Origin: Lachnoclostridium sp. An138
GTDB lineage: Bacteria; Bacillota; Clostridia; Lachnospirales; Lachnospiraceae
Reading direction: 5' to 3'
Assembly (NCBI RefSeq): GCF_002160765.1
Contig: NZ_NFLF01000013.1
Coordinates: 1 to 64,000, forward strand
Length of the DNA stretch: 64,000 bases
Part shown: piece after piece, positions 34,880 to 43,077 of the stretch
Layout of the letters: each line of letters begins with the position of its first letter
How positions within the stretch are numbered: position 1 is the stretch's first letter
Notes under the pieces: model-generated
Told to the model about the DNA's origin: nothing
The model's database searches: none
The model's input: the letters and a program-made list of their open reading frames with translations, nothing else
Position numbers and translations under genes: made by a program

Positions 34880-36520
34880 ATGATTAGTGTCAATAACGTA
34901 ACCTTACGAATCGGAAAAAAAGCCCTGTTCGAAGATGTAAACATTAAATTTACAGAGGGCAACTGCTACGGCCTGATCGGAGCCAACGGCGCCGGAAAAT
35001 CCACGTTTCTGAAAATTCTCTCCGGAGAACTGGATTCCACAAACGGCGAAGTGGTCATCACCCCGGGCCAGCGTCTCTCTTTCCTGAAGCAGGACCATTT
35101 CCAGTATGACGAGTACCCTGTGCTGGATACCGTCATCATGGGAAACGCAAGGCTCTATGAGATTATGAAGGAGAAGGAAGCCATCTATGCCAAGGAAGAT
35201 TTCTCCGACGAGGACGGCATCCGGGCCAGCGAGCTGGAGGCGGAATTCGCCGACATGAACGGCTGGGAAGCGGAATCTGACGCCGCCACCCTTCTGAACG
35301 GCCTTGGCATCGAGACAGAGCTTCATTACAATCTGATGAAGGATCTGCTGGGCGCCCAGAAGGTCAAGGTGCTTCTTGCCCAGGCCCTGTTCGGCAATCC
35401 CGACATTCTGCTGCTGGATGAGCCTACGAACCACCTGGATCTGGACGCCATCGCATGGCTGGAGGAGTTCCTGATAGGCTTCCCCAATACCGTCATCGTG
35501 GTTTCCCATGACCGTTATTTCTTAAATAAGGTCTGTACCCAGATCGCAGACATCGACTATGGCAAGATTCAGCTTTACGCCGGAAACTATGATTTCTGGT
35601 ATGAGTCCAGCCAGCTGATGATCCGTCAGATGAAAGAGGCCAACAAGAAGAAGGAAGAGAAGATCAAGGAGCTGCAGGAGTTCATCTCCCGTTTCTCCGC
35701 GAACGCTTCCAAATCCCGCCAGGCTACCTCCAGAAAGAAAGCCCTGGAGAAGATTCAGCTGGATGAGCTTCGTCCTTCCAGCAGAAAATACCCGTACATC
35801 GATTTCCGTCCCAACCGTGAAATCGGAAACGAGGTGCTGACTGTGGAAGGCATCTCAAAAACCATCGACGGCGTGAAGGTCCTGGACAACATTTCCTTCA
35901 TTCTCGGACACGACGACAAGGTAGCCTTTGTAGGCGGAAATGAGTTTGCCAAGACCACCCTGTTCCAGATTCTGGCCGGCGAGATGGAGCCGGACGAAGG
36001 CTCCTATAAATGGGGCGTTACCACAAGCCAGTCCTATTTCCCGAAGGACAATTCCTCGGAGTTCGACAACGACGATACCATCGTAGACTGGCTGACTCAG
36101 TATTCTGAAATCAAGGACGCCACCTATGTGCGAGGTTTCCTGGGACGTATGCTGTTCGCCGGCGAAGACGGCGTCAAGAAGGTCAAGGTTCTGTCCGGAG
36201 GCGAGAAGGTGCGCTGTATGCTTTCCAAGCTGATGATTTCCGGCGCCAACGTCCTGATTCTTGACGAGCCCACAGACCATCTGGACATGGAGGCTATCAC
36301 CGCCCTGAACAATGGACTGATCAAGTTCCCGGGCGTGCTGCTGTTCTCCTCCCGTGACCATCAGATCGTACAGACCACGGCAAACCGCATCATCGAGCTT
36401 CTGCCGAACGGTTCCATGATTGACAAGATCACCACTTACGACGAGTATCTGGAAAGCGACGCGATGGCAAGAAAGAGGACCGTCTACACCAAATCTTCCA
36501 GCGACGAAGAAGACAACTAA
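34880..36520 (+). CDS. ABC-F family ATPase (YbiT-like) with atypical motifs
   Basis: A 546-residue duplicated ABC ATPase without membrane domains that should bind the ribosome. The first half has a normal Walker A (GANGAGKST), but its signature reads LLGAQ instead of LSGGQ. Its Walker B is LLLDEPTNHLD and H-loop SHDRY. The linker contains KKKEEKIKELQEF. The second half has Walker A GGNEFAKTT with Ala in place of Gly, LSGGEKVR, LILDEPTDHLD, and SSRDHQ where SHDH is usual. Whether these are subfamily features or decay needs an alignment. ABC-F proteins give translation-factor function or antibiotic protection. Confidence 0.9.
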   Translation: MISVNNVTLRIGKKALFEDVNIKFTEGNCYGLIGANGAGKSTFLKILSGELDSTNGEVVITPGQRLSFLKQDHFQYDEYPVLDTVIMGNARLYEIMKEKEAIYAKEDFSDEDGIRASELEAEFADMNGWEAESDAATLLNGLGIETELHYNLMKDLLGAQKVKVLLAQALFGNPDILLLDEPTNHLDLDAIAWLEEFLIGFPNTVIVVSHDRYFLNKVCTQIADIDYGKIQLYAGNYDFWYESSQLMIRQMKEANKKKEEKIKELQEFISRFSANASKSRQATSRKKALEKIQLDELRPSSRKYPYIDFRPNREIGNEVLTVEGISKTIDGVKVLDNISFILGHDDKVAFVGGNEFAKTTLFQILAGEMEPDEGSYKWGVTTSQSYFPKDNSSEFDNDDTIVDWLTQYSEIKDATYVRGFLGRMLFAGEDGVKKVKVLSGGEKVRCMLSKLMISGANVLILDEPTDHLDMEAITALNNGLIKFPGVLLFSSRDHQIVQTTANRIIELLPNGSMIDKITTYDEYLESDAMARKRTVYTKSSSDEEDN

Positions 36521-36533
36521 ACTCACAATACCA

Positions 36534-36590
36534 AAGGTGGTATGCGGCGCGCTCCGGTCATGGAGCCGCCCGGCGTACCGCCTGTTTTTC
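36534..36590 (+). terminator. Terminator after the ABC-F gene
   Basis: A stem built from AAAGGTGGTATGC and GCGTACCGCCT with inner GC-rich pairs is followed by six T's (36,584-36,589). Confidence 0.75.
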
Positions 36591-36671
36591 TGCGCGTCCC
36601 GAATCCGCGCGCAGCTTCTCCGGCCTGATCCGGACCTGCTGCTGTTTTCTGTTAGAACAGGAGTTGAAACC

Positions 36672-37400
36672 ATGAATCTTCATGAAAGAAAAGAAACCGC
36701 AGTCCATCATGCCATGGCCCTGTCCGGCGGCTTTTTCGGCATGTACGCCCTCATGATCCGCAGCGCCACCTTCGGTTCCTCAGAGACCTCGAATCTGATA
36801 TATCTGGTGGTAGCCGGCCTCTCCGGCTCCCTCCACTCATTTCTGATTCGTCTGGGCGCCCTGGTCTGCTATATTGCGGGAATTGTATTTGCCACGCTGA
36901 TGCCGAAAATCCTGAAAAAACCGGATTTCCGCTATATTTCCATCGGCATCGACATACTGGCCTGCCTGATGCTGGCCCAGCTTCCGGAAGAGCTGGACCC
37001 GGTACTGGCTCTCTATCCGATGTTCTTTGCCACTGCCGTACAGTGGCTGGCCTTTACCGGCGCCGCAGGCTACAACAGCGCGACCATATTTTCCACCAAC
37101 AATCTGCGCCAGTGCTTCGCTTCCCTGAGCGAGTACCTGTATGAAAAGAAGCCGGAGCAGAAGCACAAATGCGCCTTCTATGCCGGGACACTGCTCTGCT
37201 TCCATCTGGGCGTCATCTACTGCTGGGGCAGCCTGCGCTTTTTCGGAGTGCAGAGCATCTACGCCTGCCTGCCGCTGCTGGCTCTGCCTCTGGCAATGCT
37301 GGTGCTGAATGAGGAGCGCCACCCGGCTATTTTTAAACTTTTTGCACTCAGCCGCTTTTCTCTGAAAGGAGCACACGCTCCTTCAGCAGAACGGTTCTGA
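36672..37400 (+). CDS. DUF1275 (YoaK-like) membrane protein
   Basis: A 242-residue membrane protein with about six hydrophobic segments. Typical DUF1275 phrases occur: SGGFFGMYALM, AGLSGSLHSFLIRLGALVCY and FAAVQWLAFTG-like QWLAFTGAAGYNSATIFSTN. Function in the family is unknown; transport has been suggested. The ATG at 36,672 lies 151 bases after the ABC-F stop, beyond a terminator, so it has its own promoter. Confidence 0.85.
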   Translation: MNLHERKETAVHHAMALSGGFFGMYALMIRSATFGSSETSNLIYLVVAGLSGSLHSFLIRLGALVCYIAGIVFATLMPKILKKPDFRYISIGIDILACLMLAQLPEELDPVLALYPMFFATAVQWLAFTGAAGYNSATIFSTNNLRQCFASLSEYLYEKKPEQKHKCAFYAGTLLCFHLGVIYCWGSLRFFGVQSIYACLPLLALPLAMLVLNEERHPAIFKLFALSRFSLKGAHAPSAERF

Positions 37401-37432
37401 TTATTCAAAAGCATTCAAAGGAGGAAACTGTT

Positions 37433-37684
37433 ATGTTATACAAGACAAAAGGAACCTGCTCCGTAGGAATTGTTGTGGAGCTTGAACCGGATCACACGAT
37501 TCAAAAGGTAGAATTCATCGGAGGCTGCTCCGGAAATACCCAGGGCGTCGCCAGCCTGGTCCAGGGCATGAAGGCGGAAGAGGCCATCTCCCGCCTGAAG
37601 GGTATCCGCTGCGGCAGCAAACCTACTTCCTGTCCCGACCAGCTGTCCAAAGCACTGGAAAAGGCCCTGGAAGAGACCGCTTAG
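37433..37684 (+). CDS. TSCPD-domain small protein (TIGR03905-type)
   Basis: An 83-residue protein matching the TSCPD family, named for the motif seen near its end (KPTSCPDQLSKAL). Other conserved cysteines lie in GTCSVGI and FIGGCSGN. The domain also occurs at the end of some class-II ribonucleotide reductases and may bind metal or an iron-sulfur cluster. A good ribosome site (AAAGGAGG) precedes the ATG. The gene stands between the DUF1275 gene and a terminator. Confidence 0.88.
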   Translation: MLYKTKGTCSVGIVVELEPDHTIQKVEFIGGCSGNTQGVASLVQGMKAEEAISRLKGIRCGSKPTSCPDQLSKALEKALEETA

Positions 37685-37717
37685 GAAATGAAACTGCGGG
37701 CGTACCGTACAAATGCC

Positions 37718-37762
37718 AAAAGAGGACGCTTCCCTTATTTTATGGGCGCGTCCTCTTTTTGT
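37718..37762 (+). terminator. Terminator after the TSCPD gene
   Basis: AAGAGGACGC (37,720-37,729) and GCGTCCTCTT (37,748-37,757) form a hairpin followed by T's. It serves the plus-strand genes and, with the A-rich upstream side, may also serve the minus-strand gene at 37,793. Confidence 0.8.
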
Positions 37763-37792
37763 TTCTGTTCTTCTGTTCTTCTTTGCTTCCTG

Positions 37793-38089
37793 CTACACCC
37801 AGGAGGTTTTTCCCGCCTGAGTCCAGCGTTCTTTCTGAGCCTCGTACTGTTCATTCAGCCAGGCAATGGCCCCGTCAAACCCCTCCTGGGTAAACGGAAA
37901 ATCCCGGTACTCCTTCTGCTCCTCCGCAGTGGACTCGAAACAGAAGGGCTCCGGATAAATCACAGCCTCCAGAAGCTTTTCCTCCCCTTCTTCCTTTTTG
38001 CGGAGCCGGTAGCGCATTCCCTGATAACTCCCCGTATAGACTCCTTTATTGATATAAGGCAGGCCTGCCTGCCCGTGCAGATCGATCAT
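37793..38089 (-). CDS. Hypothetical protein, 98 residues
   Basis: No domain recognised. The protein has a glycine/tyrosine-rich start (GVYTGSYQGMRYRLRK) and an acidic C-terminal half with a pair-like FPFTQEGFDGAIAWLNEQYEAQKERW. It follows the aminotransferase gene by 12 bases and is probably co-transcribed with it. It is neither secreted nor membrane-bound by eye. Confidence 0.7.
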   Translation of the reverse strand: MIDLHGQAGLPYINKGVYTGSYQGMRYRLRKKEEGEEKLLEAVIYPEPFCFESTAEEQKEYRDFPFTQEGFDGAIAWLNEQYEAQKERWTQAGKTSWV

Positions 38090-38101
38090 AACATCCTCCC
38101 C

Positions 38102-39358
38102 TTAAAGCGGATGCCGCTTTCTTACCACCTCAAAGGCTTCCTCCGCTACGGCAGCGGTCTCCGCGATATCTTCATCCGTCAGAGACGCGTTCAGGAAATG
38201 ATTGTGATGGTTGGTGAAAAAAACGCCTCTCTTTACGCACTCGGCCACCCACTCCTGATGAAGGCTCAAAGTGGGATCGTCGGCAATCCGCAGGTAGAAC
38301 AGGGACGGCATTCCCGTCACATGAAGGTCAAAGCCGAACTTCCGCGCGGCCACAGTTAGTCCTTCCTTTACCTTTGTTCCCTTCTCGTTGAGCAGGTTTG
38401 CAATATCCAGTTTCTTCATCTTCTCGATGCAGGCAATTCCTGCCGCAAAAGGCACGGCGCTCATCCAGTAACTTCCCGTGTAGGAAAGACCGCTGACTGT
38501 ATTTTTCAGAAATTCCTTTCCGCAGAGAGCGGACACGTTGTAGCCGTTCGCAAGGGCCTTGCAGAAGCAGATGAGATCCGCCTCAAAGCCGAAATAATGA
38601 TCGGAACCGGCGATATCCATACGGAAGCCGGCCCGCACATCGTCAATAATCAGGACCGCGTCTTTCTCTGTGCAGAGCTTTCTCACCTTCTGCCAGAAGC
38701 CCTCGGCGGGCATCTCATTATCAGCGAAATTTCCGTGCATGTAGGGCTGGGAAATCACTGCCGCGATCTCATCCTTATTTTCCTCAAAAACCCTCTCCAG
38801 GGCTTCATAATCGTTCCACTCCACATAAATATTATTGCAGACGTCTTCCTCCAGGATTCCCGGATAGTCTATCTTCTGGGTCCAGGGAGCGACCCCATGG
38901 TAATAGCCTTTAAAGAAGACGATTTTCTTTTTATGGGTATACGCTCTGGCCGTCATGACGGCCAGCGTCGTCACATCGTTTCCGTTCTTGGCAAAGAAAG
39001 CCCAGTCCGCCGAATGTACGGTATCCACCAGTAGCTCCGCGAAATCAATCATTTTTGTAGAAGGCGAGGTCATGCAGTTCCCCAGCTCCATCTGGGCCCT
39101 GGCTGCCGCGTCCACGTCCGGATCACAGTAACCCAGCACGTTGGGGCCGTAAGCGCACATATAGTCAATAAAACGGTTGCCGTCCACGTCCCAGAAATAA
39201 CTTCCCCTTGCCCGCTCTCCAAACATCGGGTATGCCTCCACCGGAATAAAGCAGCCCTCCGCCGGGCCCAGATGTCCGTATACGCCGGAAGGAATGACCT
39301 TCACCGCCCGGGCAAACTCTTCTCTGCTCTTTGTATAGGTATTGATCTTTCTCATCAT
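38102..39358 (-). CDS. Class-III (HemL/GSAM-type) PLP-dependent aminotransferase
   Basis: A 418-residue pyridoxal-phosphate enzyme of the glutamate-1-semialdehyde aminomutase branch: WDVDGNRFIDYMCAYGPNVLGY, cofactor pocket FAKNGNDVTTLA, VLIIDDVRAGFR, and the likely Schiff-base Lys in CFCKALANGYNVSALCG. The true substrate is unknown; such enzymes outside haem operons often modify sugars or amino ketones. The start is ATG 39,358, with a second ATG one codon later. It is the middle gene of a three-gene run with an SCP2-like protein and a 98-residue protein. Confidence 0.88.
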   Translation of the reverse strand: MMRKINTYTKSREEFARAVKVIPSGVYGHLGPAEGCFIPVEAYPMFGERARGSYFWDVDGNRFIDYMCAYGPNVLGYCDPDVDAAARAQMELGNCMTSPSTKMIDFAELLVDTVHSADWAFFAKNGNDVTTLAVMTARAYTHKKKIVFFKGYYHGVAPWTQKIDYPGILEEDVCNNIYVEWNDYEALERVFEENKDEIAAVISQPYMHGNFADNEMPAEGFWQKVRKLCTEKDAVLIIDDVRAGFRMDIAGSDHYFGFEADLICFCKALANGYNVSALCGKEFLKNTVSGLSYTGSYWMSAVPFAAGIACIEKMKKLDIANLLNEKGTKVKEGLTVAARKFGFDLHVTGMPSLFYLRIADDPTLSLHQEWVAECVKRGVFFTNHHNHFLNASLTDEDIAETAAVAEEAFEVVRKRHPL

Positions 39359-39369
39359 CCGTTCCTCCT

Positions 39370-40140
39370 CTATGCCAGGTAAAGACTCACACGGTCCAGA
39401 ATCCGGTTCATATTGTCTATCATGGAAATCATGCCGCTCATGCGGATATCGCCGGTGCCCACACAGGCCAGCGAATTCACCTTTCCGTCAAACAGGTCTC
39501 TGGCCGTCTGAATACTTCCAAACTCCATGCTGGCAGCCGGCGCCTTCGGCGCCTTCTTTACGGTGCGCAGCTGATGATCCTTTACGCAGACGGAAGCCAC
39601 AGGACCTCCGGCGATGGATACCCGGATGATTCCATCCTGCATGTAGGAAGCGCTGGTCCGGCTCACCTTATCATGGTTTCCAATCTGGCTGATTGCCGAC
39701 ACAATCGTATAGAACATCAGTGCCGTACTCTTTTCAAAAAATTCCGGGTCCTTCAAATCCTCTTCCGACGCTCTGAGATAACGGGTCAGAATGTCCGTAA
39801 GCTTCGTAAAATCTTTCAGCAGAAATTTAATCTTCGTAAAGCCCTTGGAAGGGATCGGCGTCACCGTACCGTCAATCATTCCGTTAAACTTCTTCACGCT
39901 GGAAAACGGCAGCTTGATGTCGCAGTGCTCCACACCGTTTTTCAGCGTACAGGTTCCGTGATCAAAGCAGAGCGAAGCCGACGGGCCGCCAGACACCGCA
40001 AAACCGACGCTGATTTTTCTGTCCGCAATCAGGGCCTTCGCCTCCTCATCCACCTGAACCAGATTCTCCAGGGTGCCAAGCACCGCGTAAAGATTGATAT
40101 AGGCCATGGTGGTTTCATCCGTATTATGTCTTCCAATCAT
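39370..40140 (-). CDS. SCP2-like protein of unknown function
   Basis: A 256-residue protein. Residues 20-110 show the SCP2-type pattern FAVSGGPSASLCFDHGT, then DIKLPFSSVKKFNGMIDGTV, then PIPSKGFTKIKFL, suggesting a hydrophobic pocket. The C-terminal half repeats a beta pattern (DGIIRVSIAGGPVASVCVKD). It has no signal peptide. The start MIGRHNTDE at 40,140 has GGAAAGGAAG at good spacing; a downstream ATG (MAYINLYAV, 40,107) is possible. It is 11 bases upstream of the aminotransferase, so the two probably work together. Confidence 0.65.
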   Translation of the reverse strand: MIGRHNTDETTMAYINLYAVLGTLENLVQVDEEAKALIADRKISVGFAVSGGPSASLCFDHGTCTLKNGVEHCDIKLPFSSVKKFNGMIDGTVTPIPSKGFTKIKFLLKDFTKLTDILTRYLRASEEDLKDPEFFEKSTALMFYTIVSAISQIGNHDKVSRTSASYMQDGIIRVSIAGGPVASVCVKDHQLRTVKKAPKAPAASMEFGSIQTARDLFDGKVNSLACVGTGDIRMSGMISMIDNMNRILDRVSLYLA

Positions 40141-40688
40141 AAATCTGTTCTTCCTTTCCCTGAATCTCAAAAATGAACGCCCCGTTTCTTTTCTTCTGCG
40201 CCATCACACAAAAATGCCGAACGGTCAGGTCCGGCATCTTCGCCAGCGCAGCATGCGCTCTTTTTTCTTTGTGTCCAGTATAAATTTTCAAGGGGAAAAT
40301 GTCAAACTGAATTTTATATATGGCTGACAACGGAATTTTTCAGATCATGGACAGCGGAATTTCGTAAAGCGGAATACCACAGAAAGGAAGTCCACAAAAA
40401 TCCCCGCTGTTCGCTCCAGCGGGGATTTTACTAAAGGGGAGGATATAAGTAATTCGTTTCTCTTTTGTCTAATCCTAGTATAGCCCGCTTTCCCCGGTTT
40501 ATACAGAAATTTTCAAAACTTCTATACTTTTCGGAAAAAATATGCTAATCTCAGAGAGTGGAAAGGATACCTTTGCTGCCAGTTCTGTCCGGAAGAACGA
40601 ACTGCGCTGCGTCCTTCTGCTTCTTTAACTGCCAAAACACGTTTTTACCGCAAGATATACAGAGATATACAGAAAGGATGTGACTTCC
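40141..40688. other. Intergenic region with divergent promoters and a terminator-like stem
   Basis: No gene is seen. A palindrome ATGCCG-N12-CGGCAT lies near 40,216-40,239. A strong symmetrical hairpin AAAATCCCCGCT/AGCGGGGATTTT lies at 40,397-40,429. Downstream of it AT-rich sequence probably contains the promoter of the small membrane protein. Confidence 0.5.
40395..40431. terminator. Symmetrical hairpin, bidirectional terminator
   Basis: The stem AAAATCCCCGCT with AGCGGGGATTTT has A-rich and T-rich ends that give a T tract in both directions. No gene converges on it, so it may be a leftover of a former gene or end an unannotated short transcript. Confidence 0.6.
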
Positions 40689-40886
40689 ATGTCCCCTAAA
40701 ATAAAACGCGTCGTTGCCCTGCTGGGCGTAGTAATCCTCGTGGGCCTGTACCTGATTACGCTTATCCTGGCCTTTGTGGACCCCACAGCCTCCAAGGACT
40801 GGCTGAAGGCATCGATTATATGCACCATCATTATCCCGGTATTTTTCTACGCCTATCTTCTGGTGTACCGGAATCTGAAAAAATAA
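40689..40886 (+). CDS. Small two-segment membrane protein
   Basis: A 65-residue protein: MSPKIKRV, first hydrophobic helix (about residues 8-29), a short loop with FVDPTASKDWLK, second helix (about 41-60) and a basic end (YRNLKK). The ATG at 40,689 has AAAGGATG upstream. Function unknown. It is expressed alone, ended by the hairpin at 40,903-40,956. Confidence 0.65.
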   Translation: MSPKIKRVVALLGVVILVGLYLITLILAFVDPTASKDWLKASIICTIIIPVFFYAYLLVYRNLKK

Positions 40887-40902
40887 AGGGAAGACAGAAT
40901 AT

Positions 40903-40956
40903 GCAGGCAGACGGTACCCCGCGGCGCTTTCGCGCCGGAATACCGCCTGCTTTTAC
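40903..40956 (+). terminator. Terminator between convergent genes
   Basis: GCAGGCAGACGGTACC pairs with GGAATACCGCCTGC around a second stem CGGCGCTTTCGCGCCG, followed by TTTTA. It ends the small membrane protein gene and lies just beyond the stop of the convergent HAAS/FtsW-like gene. Confidence 0.7.
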
Positions 40957-40965
40957 TGTTTTCAT

Positions 40966-42582
40966 TTACTGTTCTTTACTTGCGGGTAAGCTATTACTAT
41001 TCAGTCTTTGCCGGGCGTCTTTCAGACCATGCTCCTGTTCCCTCTCATCTATCACAATGTCAAATCGGTAGACGGAGAGAATCATACCGGCAAGAACTGC
41101 GCTTCCTGTGATGCTTACGATCCCTTCCGATACAAAAGGAAAATTGCTGAAGGCTCCAAACTGAAAACCAAAATTCTCAATCAGATAAATCACTGTCTGA
41201 ACGGCAAATACAAGTCCGCCGGAAAAGGCCACGGCTCTTCCCAGACGGTTTTTGATGCGGAACGCGGTGCCAAGCGCCAGGATCGGCAGCGCCAGCACAA
41301 GCGCTGTCAGAAACAGGGCCGGAACCCAGCCATACCGCAGTATCCACCAGGAAACGCGGTAATTTCCCAGATAATTTTGCGGGAGAATGTTCCGCAGCGA
41401 CGGTTCCTCCAGAAACTGCATTTCATATTCTACGTGCCTCTCAAAATCCGCAGTATCTCCCGCAGGTTCTTCTTCCCCGTGCCAGACCCCCTCTCCGTCT
41501 TCATAGTACCATTGAGACGTGCCATACCGAAGCATTTCTTCTTCTGTCAGCTGAATCTCCCCGAAAGGTCTTGCATGTGGAAGGAGTTCCCGGATCAGCA
41601 CATTGTTGTAGGCATCGTCCCACGCATCCGTGACAGAGGCCCGCTCTCCCGGAGCGAGAAATACCTGCCAGCTTTCCTTTACCCGGTTCCACTGCGGGGC
41701 AGCCCAGAGAATCAGCAGAATCAAAAAGCCGGCAAAAGCTGCCGCCGCTCCTTTTCCTTTTCCCACATTGGTCCAGCCCTTTTTCAGAAAATACAGGGAA
41801 ACTCCCAGGCAGCTAAGCAGAAGGACCAGAATCGGAATATAGGTGCGTTCCCCCCAGTAACGCCCTGCCGCCAGCAGAATGCCCGCTGCCTGATAGAGGA
41901 ACAGCAGAACGATTCCCTTGAAATACTGATTTCTTTTTCTGTAAAAGATAACGGTTCCGACCAGAATCCCTATCTGCACAACGCCCAGGAAGATCGTGGA
42001 GCTGGTCAGAGTCCAGATCGTTCCAGACACTGTCCCGGGCAGCTTTTCTGTCTTATATGCATATTCCAGCCATCCTGGAAAAAATGTGAAGGAAAGATAC
42101 AGTCCCCCCAGACACACACAGACTGCAATAAAAATCACGCACATGCCTCTCGCATGCTTCAACAGAAACGGATACCCGAACCTCATGACCAGAAACAACA
42201 CCAGCAGGCCCCAGAGATAATGCCGCTTATCCGAAATCTCAAACAGAATCCCTGACAGATTCCACTCCATCCCGTCCCGCAGCAGTTCCCCCGCAGCGCC
42301 CACCGCCATCAGAACCAGAATGAGCACCAGAAGGGGCTTTGCAATCCGCAGCCGGTGGCGCTTATTCAGTTCCATTCCGACCACGTCCGGGGCTCCCATA
42401 TCGCGCACGGACCGCCTGTAGGCTTCTTTTTCCTCCACTCCGTATTCCATATAGAAAGCCGCCTTGTCTTCGATGTGGCCGCGCAGCTCTCTGTTGACCG
42501 AATCCAGGCCAATCTTGCAGGATATCTGCTCATCCACATCCTTCAGATAATTTTCCACCCTTTCAAAGCTTTCAGAAGGCAC
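40966..42582 (-). CDS. HAAS-domain membrane protein with FtsW/RodA-like C-terminus
   Basis: A 538-residue protein. Residues 1-75 form the permease-prefix/HAAS helical region (LRGHIEDKAAFYMEYGVEE). The rest has about ten hydrophobic segments. The C-terminal part (VIYLIENFGFQFGAFSNFP, then FVSEGIVSITGSAVLAGMIL) follows the pattern of the last helices of FtsW/RodA/SpoVE. It may be a cell-envelope glycosyltransferase relative under PadR control. The GTG at 42,582 is chosen because GGAGG lies just before it; it overlaps padR by 11 bases. Confidence 0.8.
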   Translation of the reverse strand: MPSESFERVENYLKDVDEQISCKIGLDSVNRELRGHIEDKAAFYMEYGVEEKEAYRRSVRDMGAPDVVGMELNKRHRLRIAKPLLVLILVLMAVGAAGELLRDGMEWNLSGILFEISDKRHYLWGLLVLFLVMRFGYPFLLKHARGMCVIFIAVCVCLGGLYLSFTFFPGWLEYAYKTEKLPGTVSGTIWTLTSSTIFLGVVQIGILVGTVIFYRKRNQYFKGIVLLFLYQAAGILLAAGRYWGERTYIPILVLLLSCLGVSLYFLKKGWTNVGKGKGAAAAFAGFLILLILWAAPQWNRVKESWQVFLAPGERASVTDAWDDAYNNVLIRELLPHARPFGEIQLTEEEMLRYGTSQWYYEDGEGVWHGEEEPAGDTADFERHVEYEMQFLEEPSLRNILPQNYLGNYRVSWWILRYGWVPALFLTALVLALPILALGTAFRIKNRLGRAVAFSGGLVFAVQTVIYLIENFGFQFGAFSNFPFVSEGIVSITGSAVLAGMILSVYRFDIVIDEREQEHGLKDARQRLNSNSLPASKEQ

Positions 42583-42910
42583 AGACGGCACCTCCCTCCA
42601 GAACGGCATGAACGGCTTTCTCGTACTTCTCCCACTCTTCCTTCTTTTTCCCCAGCAGCCTTTCCCCCTTCCTCGTCAGATGATAGTATTTGCGCATCCG
42701 TCCGCTCTCGGCAGCTTTTTCATAGCTTTCCACGGCTCCCTGCTCCTCCAGGGCATGAAGCACCGGGTACATCGTCCCTTCCTTCAGGGAAAATACATGA
42801 TCGCTTCTCTCCTCCAGCTTCCGGATCATCTGATATCCGTACATATCCTCCTCTTCCAGAAGCTTCAGAAGAAGCATGGAGGTGCTGGCTGCCATCATCT
42901 TTTTATCCAT
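42572..42910 (-). CDS. PadR-family transcriptional regulator
   Basis: A 112-residue PadR regulator. The winged helix spans residues 10-85 (LLKLLEEEDMYGYQMIRKLEE, then LKEGTMYPVLHALEEQGAV, then RKYYHLTRKGERLL). It should bind the inverted repeat upstream and repress its own gene and the HAAS/FtsW-like gene, a frequent pairing in Firmicutes. Confidence 0.93.
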   Translation of the reverse strand: MDKKMMAASTSMLLLKLLEEEDMYGYQMIRKLEERSDHVFSLKEGTMYPVLHALEEQGAVESYEKAAESGRMRKYYHLTRKGERLLGKKKEEWEKYEKAVHAVLEGGAVCAF

Positions 42911-42924
42911 CTCATCCCTCCTTT

Positions 42925-42977
42925 ATACCTAGATATTCTATGTATATAGAATACCTTGGAAATCTAGGTATGTCAAG
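42925..42977 (-). promoter_or_regulatory. padR promoter with nested inverted repeats (PadR operator)
   Basis: TTGACA (42,972-42,977) lies 17 bases upstream of TATTCT on the minus strand. The segment holds the inverted pair ATACCTAGAT/ATCTAGGTAT (42,925-42,934 and 42,962-42,971) and an inner near-palindrome TATTCTATGTATATAGAATA. Overlap with the promoter indicates autorepression. Confidence 0.75.
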
Positions 42978-43077
42978 CAGAAAAAATGCAGAAACAGCTT
43001 CCCTGGTTCGGTTCTCTGTTCCTGCATTCTTTTTACTTCCATATACTATCCAGATACTATACAGAGGGCGGCATGTC

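Noticed and set aside
41008-42255. A 415-codon plus-strand frame opposite the HAAS/FtsW-like gene
   Set aside because: The minus-strand protein has regular membrane segments and a start coupled to padR; the plus frame is polar, low in hydrophobic periodicity and without a ribosome site.
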